Shown piece by piece: positions 59,297-64,000 of a stretch of DNA of 64,000 nucleotides. The DNA is from Halomicrobium zhouii (GTDB taxonomy: Archaea > Halobacteriota > Halobacteria > Halobacteriales > Haloarculaceae): positions 806,001-870,000 of the forward strand of contig NZ_FOZK01000001.1 in assembly GCF_900114435.1 (NCBI RefSeq), written 5' to 3'. The notes below the pieces were generated by a model. The model was not told the DNA's origin and made no database searches. It worked only from the letters and a program-made list of their open reading frames with translations. The translations under genes and the position numbers were made by a program. Position 1 is the stretch's first letter; each line of letters opens with the position of its first letter.

Positions 59297-61699
59297 TTAC
59301 TTGTACTCGGCTCGAAGCCGTTCTCGGGCACCATCACGGGTCTTGAAGTACCGACGCTCGCCATCGGCAGTTCGCACCGCCCAGTCGTACGTCTCGCTAT
59401 CGGGGTGGTACCAGCGGTCGGCGTGGACGTCGAAGAGAGATGTACTGCCGCCGTCCGATTTCGCCGCTTTCACCCCGTCGGCCGCCGCGACGTCGTCGCC
59501 GTCGGTGGATGCGGCGTCCGGCTCCGCGGACCCACTGTCCACCGCCGGCTCCGGCACGTCGTCGACCAGGAGGTCGCCCTCGACGAGGTCCGTATCGACT
59601 TCCAGTCCGGGTCCGTGACCACGGTCGACGGCGGCTCGCGTCGCCACCATCAGTATCTCCTGGATATCCCGTTCCGGTTCGTCGCCCGGCGTGACCTGCT
59701 CGTAGTGGCCGTCGCTCTGCATCACCCACCGTCGACGGTTGTCCAGCAGCGACGCTTCCAGGACGAACCGGAGCTGTTCCCGAAGCTGGCGGTTCTCCAC
59801 GGGCGCGACTGCCTCCACCCGGTGGTCGAGGTTCCGGGTCATCCAGTCGGCCGACCCGATGTACCACTCGGGCTCGCCAGCGTTCTCGAAGTAGAAGATC
59901 CGGGCGTGTTCGAGGAACCGGCCGACGATGGAGTGGACGGTGATATTTTCGCTCAGCCCCTCGATGCCCGGGCGGAGCCGGCAGATGTCCCGGACGATCA
60001 GGTCGATATCGACGCCGGCCATCGAGGCGCGATACAGCGCCGCGACCATCGCCGGGTCTTCGAGGCCGTTCACCTTGACGACGATCCGCGCCCGTCGACC
60101 GGCCTCCGCGTGCTCGATTTCGCGCTCGATCATGGCCGTGAACCGCTCGCGCATCGTCACGGGCGCGATGAGGAGCTTCCGGAAGCTGTCGTCGAGCGTC
60201 GGCCCCGTGAAGAAGTTGAACACCTTCGTGAGGTCGTGGCCGACGTCGCGGTCGGCCGTCAGTAACCCGAGGTCGGAGTAGCCCTTCGCCGTCTCGGAGT
60301 GGTAGTTTCCGGTGCCGACGTGGGAGTACAGCTGGACGCCGTCGTCCTCCTGGCGCACGACCAGGGCAGTCTTCGTGTGCGTCTTTAGACCCACGGTCCC
60401 GTACGCGACGTGGATCCCCTCCTCTTCGAGCTGTCGCACCCATTCGAGGTTGTTCTGCTCGTCGAAGCGGGCCTTGAGTTCGACCATCACCGCCACCTGT
60501 TTGCCGTTGTCGGCGGCGTCGATGAGACTCTGTATCACCTTGGAATCGCTCGCCGTGCGATAGATGGCTGCCTTCACGGCGAGGACGTCCGGGTCGTTCG
60601 CCGCCGCGTCCAGGAACCGCTGTATCGTCCCCTCGAAGGAGTGATACGGGTGGTGGGCGAGGATGTCACCATCCCGAATCTCGGCGAAGATGTCCGTCGC
60701 CCCGTCGCCGGCGTCGCTCGTGACCGACGCCAGCCGGGGATGGGCTTTCGGCGTCCAGTCCGGTCGTTTGAGGTCCGGATACTCCAGGTCGACGAGTTCG
60801 AAGAAGTCCTCGAAGTCGATCGGTCCGTCCCGGTAGAACACCTCCCGCTCCTGGACGTCGAGCTGGTCTTTGAGGATGGACACCGACTCCTCGGGCATGT
60901 CGGCGTCGACCTCCAGCCTGACGACCGTGGCGAACCGACGTTCCTCCAGGACCTCTTCGACCATGTCGATGAGGTCTTCGGCGACCTCCTCGTTGCGCCG
61001 GACCTCGGCGTTCCGGGTCACCTTGAACTTCGAGACGTCCAGGATCTCGAGGTCGGGCAACAGGAGGTCGAGGGTGGCCTCGATCAGGTCCTCGATGAGC
61101 ACGTACTGGTCCCCGCTCCCGGGGACCGCTATCAGTCGCGGCTGGTTCGACGGGATCTTGACGCGCGTGAACTGCGTCCCGCCGTTTCCGTCGGCGGAGA
61201 GCACCGCCAGTGACAGCGACAGGTTCGAGATGAACGGGAACGGGTGGGCCGGGTCGAAGGCGAGCGGCGTCAGGGTCGGGAGGATCGACTCCTCGTAGTA
61301 GACTTGCAACTGCTCGCGCTTGTCGACCGGTAGCTCGTCCGGCTCGCGGATCTCGATCCCGTTCTCGGCCAGCGTCGGCTTCAGCGTCCGTTCCCAGTAC
61401 TCCGACTGTTCCCGGAAGAGGGGACGGGCGGCGTCGAGTATCTCACGCCACTGCTGTTTCGGGGTCCGCCCGTCCGGCGTCGTTCTGGTGACACCGGCCT
61501 TGATCTGCTGTTTCAGTCCACCGACGCGCTTCATGAAGAACTCGTCCGTGTTCTTGGTGAAGAAGGCGAGAAATCGGAGCCGTTCGAGGGGCGGATTCCG
61601 CTCGTCGATCCCCTCGCGCAAGACGCGCTCCTGGAAGGCGAGTTCCGAGAGTTCCCGGTTGAGGTAGTAGTCGGGATCGGTCAGGTCTCCTTCACTCAT
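59297..61699 (-). CDS. ppk1: Polyphosphate kinase 1
   Basis: An 800-residue PPK1 that reversibly polymerises the ATP gamma-phosphate into polyphosphate. N domain: 'YYLNRELSELAFQERVLREG' and 'FLAFFTKNTDEFFMKRVGGL'. Middle: 'LTPLAFDPAHPFPFISNLSL' and 'DILAHHPYHSFEGTIQRFLD'. Catalytic C1: 'YSHVGTGNYHSETAKGYSDL' with the phospho-His region. C2: 'RVVKVNGL'-type strand (here RIVVKVNGLEDPAMVAALYR) and 'WYIGSADWMTRNLDHRVEAV'. The C-terminus adds about 85 residues: an Asp/Ala-rich linker and a small basic 'WYHPDSETYDWAVRTADGER' module. ATG at 61699. Few haloarchaea have PPK1, hinting at transfer. Confidence 0.93.
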   Translation of the reverse strand: MSEGDLTDPDYYLNRELSELAFQERVLREGIDERNPPLERLRFLAFFTKNTDEFFMKRVGGLKQQIKAGVTRTTPDGRTPKQQWREILDAARPLFREQSEYWERTLKPTLAENGIEIREPDELPVDKREQLQVYYEESILPTLTPLAFDPAHPFPFISNLSLSLAVLSADGNGGTQFTRVKIPSNQPRLIAVPGSGDQYVLIEDLIEATLDLLLPDLEILDVSKFKVTRNAEVRRNEEVAEDLIDMVEEVLEERRFATVVRLEVDADMPEESVSILKDQLDVQEREVFYRDGPIDFEDFFELVDLEYPDLKRPDWTPKAHPRLASVTSDAGDGATDIFAEIRDGDILAHHPYHSFEGTIQRFLDAAANDPDVLAVKAAIYRTASDSKVIQSLIDAADNGKQVAVMVELKARFDEQNNLEWVRQLEEEGIHVAYGTVGLKTHTKTALVVRQEDDGVQLYSHVGTGNYHSETAKGYSDLGLLTADRDVGHDLTKVFNFFTGPTLDDSFRKLLIAPVTMRERFTAMIEREIEHAEAGRRARIVVKVNGLEDPAMVAALYRASMAGVDIDLIVRDICRLRPGIEGLSENITVHSIVGRFLEHARIFYFENAGEPEWYIGSADWMTRNLDHRVEAVAPVENRQLREQLRFVLEASLLDNRRRWVMQSDGHYEQVTPGDEPERDIQEILMVATRAAVDRGHGPGLEVDTDLVEGDLLVDDVPEPAVDSGSAEPDAASTDGDDVAAADGVKAAKSDGGSTSLFDVHADRWYHPDSETYDWAVRTADGERRYFKTRDGARERLRAEYK

Positions 61700-61938
61700 C
61701 GATCCACGCTGCAGCGGCGAGCGACCGGCGGGCTGTACGAGACTTGCAGCGGTCACCATCGGTCGCCCGTTCCAACACTCTCTCGTTGGACGCGTCGTCC
61801 GTCGTTCCCCCGCACGCGGAGACGGCCTCGCGGACTGGGACTAAGCACCGTCGCAACACGGCCCGTGGCATGGTACGGAAAGGCCGAGTGGGGTACAAGG
61901 AATCTTCTAGTAGTTCTATTGCGACGTACGTACCACTT
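61700..61938. other. Intergenic region upstream of ppk1
   Basis: No gene seen in these 239 bases, only Arg-rich shadow frames. The ppk1 promoter must lie in the first 60 bases, but no clear TATA box stands out. An AT-rich tct agtagttctatt (about 61908-61920) follows the zinc-finger gene's stop and could serve as its terminator region. Confidence 0.35.
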
Positions 61939-62079
61939 TCAGGGAGCGAACGTGGTCCCGCGGCAATGCCGGCACCGACGCGGCGTGACGTTGTACGAGT
62001 GGCCACACTGGCGACAGGTCCAACAGGGGAGGTTCGACCGGGCGTTTCGATCCTGGGTGGGTTCGTCTGTTGATGACAT
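61939..62079 (-). CDS. Zinc-finger microprotein, 46 residues
   Basis: A short gene on the minus strand from ATG at 62079 to TGA at 61939. The product has an acidic-polar N-terminus followed by 'PCWTCRQCGHSYNVTPRRC' and 'RHCRGTTFAP', giving CxxCxxCGH and CxxC knuckles, a complete zinc-ribbon set. Zinc-finger microproteins of this size are a recognised class in haloarchaea, several influencing swarming, biofilm or stress. An inverted repeat (62106-62138) and AT-rich TATA-like sequence (62138-62172) lie directly upstream, so it appears independently regulated. Confidence 0.72.
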   Translation of the reverse strand: MSSTDEPTQDRNARSNLPCWTCRQCGHSYNVTPRRCRHCRGTTFAP

Positions 62080-62105
62080 GGTGGCTGGCTGGACCGGCTG
62101 GCAGG

Positions 62106-62138
62106 TTGTCTGCCGTCAGGCATACAGATGTCAGACAA
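62106..62138. promoter_or_regulatory. Inverted repeat upstream of the zinc-finger microprotein gene
   Basis: TTGTCTG (62106-62112) and CAGACAA (62132-62138) are perfect 7-bp arms, 19 nt apart, between the microprotein ATG (62079) and an AT-rich stretch agatataaagattttatat (62138-62157) with strong TATA character. This may be an operator, or a hairpin in the 5' leader. Confidence 0.5.
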
Positions 62139-62329
62139 GATATAAAGATTTTATATGATTTCTATATATTTATGGGATGTACGTCGGGCATGACGACGGC
62201 CGCTGCTGACGGGCAAAACCAGTAGCGCTGCCGTGGACTCGCGACCGACTACGTACCGCTCTGATCCGACCAGACCGATCGGTAGACGTATTATAACGCC
62301 TTATGCGTGGATTAGACGAGTTTCGGCTG

Positions 62330-63112
62330 ATGACAGCCGACCCGGCCCACCTGGACCCAGCGCCGGACGGCCCCCTTGGGGCCGCGCGGCGCGCCCTGAC
62401 CGTCGAACGCCAGCGAACGACCGACGAGCGCGACGCACTCGCGTCCTTCCTCGAACGGGTACGGAACGTGGACGTCGTCGAACCGACGCCCGTGCAGGGC
62501 CCGAGACGAAAGATCCAGACACCTCAGACGACGGGTGTGGCCACCGTCCGCGACGCGTACGTGGAGACTGTGATGAGCGTCCCCCACTACGACGAGGAGT
62601 ACGGCGACAGTTACGTAGAGAGCCTCGAGGCCGAGTTCGGAGCGGACGTCGCAGCGGCGCTCGTCCAGGGCCACTTCGGCGAGTACTGCAAGCAGTCGGT
62701 GCTCGCGAAGACCGAACAGGCGCTGGACGAGCGGGAGCGATTTCTGTCGACGCTCGACGCCGAGCGGGAGTCGCTGGCCGACACCGAAGAACGGATCCAC
62801 ACCATCCTGGACCGGGTCGAGGGAACGGTCGACGACGAGGACGGGAAGCCGTCGTTCAGCGCGCTCGAGGGGCGCCGGTCGACGCTGCAAAACCTGCAAG
62901 CAGAGTGCGACGAGGTGGCCGCGGACAGACAGGCAGCCATCCGCCGCCAGCATCGCCAGCTCTGGGTTCCCCGGTCTGCACCGGACGTCCCCGCGTACGT
63001 ATACCAGGGGCTCGACGAGACGTATCCCGTCCTCTCGACGATTGCCGACCTGGGCGAGTGTATCACGAACCGCCGTCGAACCGTGGAACGGCGAATGAGC
63101 GAGGCAAAATAA
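62330..63112 (+). CDS. Haloarchaeal coiled-coil protein of unknown function (DUF7260-like)
   Basis: A 260-residue hydrophilic protein. Most of it is charged helix: residues about 20-45 ('ARRALTVERQRTTDERDALA') and 115-215 ('AKTEQALDERERFLSTLDAE', 'LADTEERIHTILDRVEG', 'STLQNLQAECDEVAADRQAA') are coiled-coil-like, with a compact region between ('VRDAYVETVMSVPHYDEEYG'). Such proteins recur in haloarchaea with no known role. I chose the ATG at 62330 because the TATA box attataac (62289-62296) is only about 10 nt before the in-frame ATG at 62303 but 34 nt before this one. No membrane segment. Confidence 0.65.
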   Translation: MTADPAHLDPAPDGPLGAARRALTVERQRTTDERDALASFLERVRNVDVVEPTPVQGPRRKIQTPQTTGVATVRDAYVETVMSVPHYDEEYGDSYVESLEAEFGADVAAALVQGHFGEYCKQSVLAKTEQALDERERFLSTLDAERESLADTEERIHTILDRVEGTVDDEDGKPSFSALEGRRSTLQNLQAECDEVAADRQAAIRRQHRQLWVPRSAPDVPAYVYQGLDETYPVLSTIADLGECITNRRRTVERRMSEAK

Positions 63113-63223
63113 TGGCTGCGGGGAACTGTATGGAGCGCACGTCGCGATGACCTTCGAGCTAGTGGAACCGGCCGACCGGCTGCGGCCGGCGGCCGTCCCA
63201 ACTCGCGACGGCGCGACGCTCGT

Positions 63224-64000
63224 TTAGTGCCCTCGACGGCCCCGGCCTGGCCGGTCACCACGACTCTCGCGGGTCGCGAAGCTGGCCATGTGGGGGTAGT
63301 CAGCGATCAGCCCGTCGACGCCGAGTTCGACGGGCGTCCTCGCTTCTCGCCAGCTATCGATCGTCCAGACGTTGACGTCCCGGCCGTCCTCGTGTGCGGT
63401 TTCGACGAGGTCCTGGTCCAGGACCCCGGTCGACGGGTTGACCGCTTCCGCGTCGAGTTCGCGGGCGATCGCCAGGTTCTCGTCCTTGTTCCCCCCGAAT
63501 ATCGGGGCCACCGCGACGTTCGGGTCGACGTCCCGGACTGCCCTGAGCGCGTCCGGGTCGAACGAGGAGGCGTAGTACTCGCCACGATACTGCGACGCGA
63601 TCTCGAGTGTTCGCTCGGCGAACTCGGTCCAGGAGAGCGGGCCGGAATCCTTGAACTCGATGTTCATCGTCACCCTGGGCCACGCCGCGTCGAGCGTCTC
63701 GGCGAGCGTCGGGATCGTCTCGCCCGACTCCAGGACTTCCGCTTCCAGTACCGTCTCGGACGGCGTTTCGGCGACGAGTCCCTCCTCGTCGGTGAGGTCG
63801 TCGAGCGCCGCGTCGTGGAAGACGACGATCTCGCCGTCCGCAGTCGCTTCGACGTCGATCTCGATACGGTCGGCACCGAGGCGACACGACCCCTCGATGG
63901 CGGCGACCGTGTTCTGCGGATAGACGTCCCTGAATCCGCGGTGGGCCGTGATGGCGAGGTCGTCGTTTCGGCCTCGGCCCCGCCCCCAGTTTCTGGACGC
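63224..64000 (-). CDS. Glycerophosphodiester phosphodiesterase, 5' end off the window
   Basis: The gene runs from the right edge to a TAA at 63224; about 259 codons are visible. The GDPD TIM barrel shows 'ITAHRGFRDVYPQNTVAAIE' (HRG with the catalytic His; PQNT instead of the usual PENT), 'GADRIEIDVEATADGEIVVF' then HD, 'VTMNIEFKDSGP' (usual ExK), and 'GVDGLIADYPHMAS' at the end. It hydrolyses glycerophosphodiesters to glycerol-3-phosphate (or glycerol-1-phosphate) and an alcohol. The upstream start and any signal peptide are outside the window. The Gln in PQNT lies next to metal ligands and may alter binding. Confidence 0.87.
   Translation of the reverse strand, partial: ASRNWGRGRGRNDDLAITAHRGFRDVYPQNTVAAIEGSCRLGADRIEIDVEATADGEIVVFHDAALDDLTDEEGLVAETPSETVLEAEVLESGETIPTLAETLDAAWPRVTMNIEFKDSGPLSWTEFAERTLEIASQYRGEYYASSFDPDALRAVRDVDPNVAVAPIFGGNKDENLAIARELDAEAVNPSTGVLDQDLVETAHEDGRDVNVWTIDSWREARTPVELGVDGLIADYPHMASFATRESRGDRPGRGRRGH

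Noticed and set aside
61865-62158. 97-codon plus-strand frame around the zinc-finger microprotein
   Set aside because: Trp/Arg-rich shadow; the minus-strand frame has the Cys pattern of a real small protein.
1-64000. tRNA, rRNA, CRISPR arrays or intact transposases
   Set aside because: I looked in the gene-free gaps on both strands and found no cloverleaf, rRNA segment, repeat-spacer array or transposase motif; a tRNAscan/Infernal run would be decisive.

Overview
The window comes from a halophilic archaeon (class Halobacteria), probably near the Haloarcula/Halomicrobium group; the group-level placement is inference. The signs are very high GC, strongly acidic proteins, twin-arginine signals on exported proteins, TATA boxes about 25-30 nt upstream of start codons with short or no leaders, and archaeal genes (TrmY, TgtA, ArcS, RaSEA). 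About 60 protein genes are supported. I found no rRNA, tRNA, CRISPR array or intact transposase.

Layout. 1-6.6 kb: the end of trmY, an ATP-grasp ligase, a membrane protein with a degenerate archaemetzincin-like domain, a GNAT acyltransferase, a TylF-type methyltransferase and a NUDIX hydrolase. 6.7-7.5 kb: a MntA/HepT toxin-antitoxin pair. 7.6-10.8 kb: a class I aldolase, a small membrane protein, a pirin and an SGNH hydrolase. 11.5-14.7 kb: three nucleotide-sugar epimerase/dehydratases, one a UDP-sulfoquinovose synthase. 14.8-26.1 kb: the three archaeosine genes (tgtA, arcS, RaSEA) interleaved with a cupredoxin/PQQ-dehydrogenase fusion, a nucleotide-sugar pyrophosphorylase, a UDP-glucose dehydrogenase and a secreted PKD protein. 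26-29 kb: zinc-finger, HIT, Rieske and cation-efflux genes. 29.4-33.6 kb: an HTH regulator with two small membrane proteins, divergent from a MacB-type export operon. 33.8-44.9 kb: membrane transport (Yip1 x2, DMT, MATE, VTT, two ABC exporters), a squalene/phytoene synthase and a TetR regulator. 44.9-50.8 kb: a lipoprotein, a luciferase-like oxidoreductase, and a response regulator with a seven-PAS histidine kinase. 50.9-55.4 kb: a Gfo/Idh/MocA oxidoreductase followed by two extra copies of its own 3' end, enclosing a beta-propeller gene and an AbiE toxin-antitoxin pair. 55.5-64 kb: a second MATE protein, an alcohol dehydrogenase with a truncated SDR gene, a phosphoesterase, polyphosphate kinase, a zinc-finger microprotein, a coiled-coil protein and a partial GDPD.

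The most unusual structures are: (1) two giant imperfect palindromes of about 550 bp (1677-2224 and 10921-11446) that share blocks and end in apical hairpins with different but fully paired stems; (2) the triplicated 3' end of the Gfo/Idh/MocA gene, which looks like an integration hotspot with cargo; (3) the membrane-anchored archaemetzincin-like protein whose catalytic Glu is Gln. Several inverted repeats at start codons or TATA boxes suggest local regulators.
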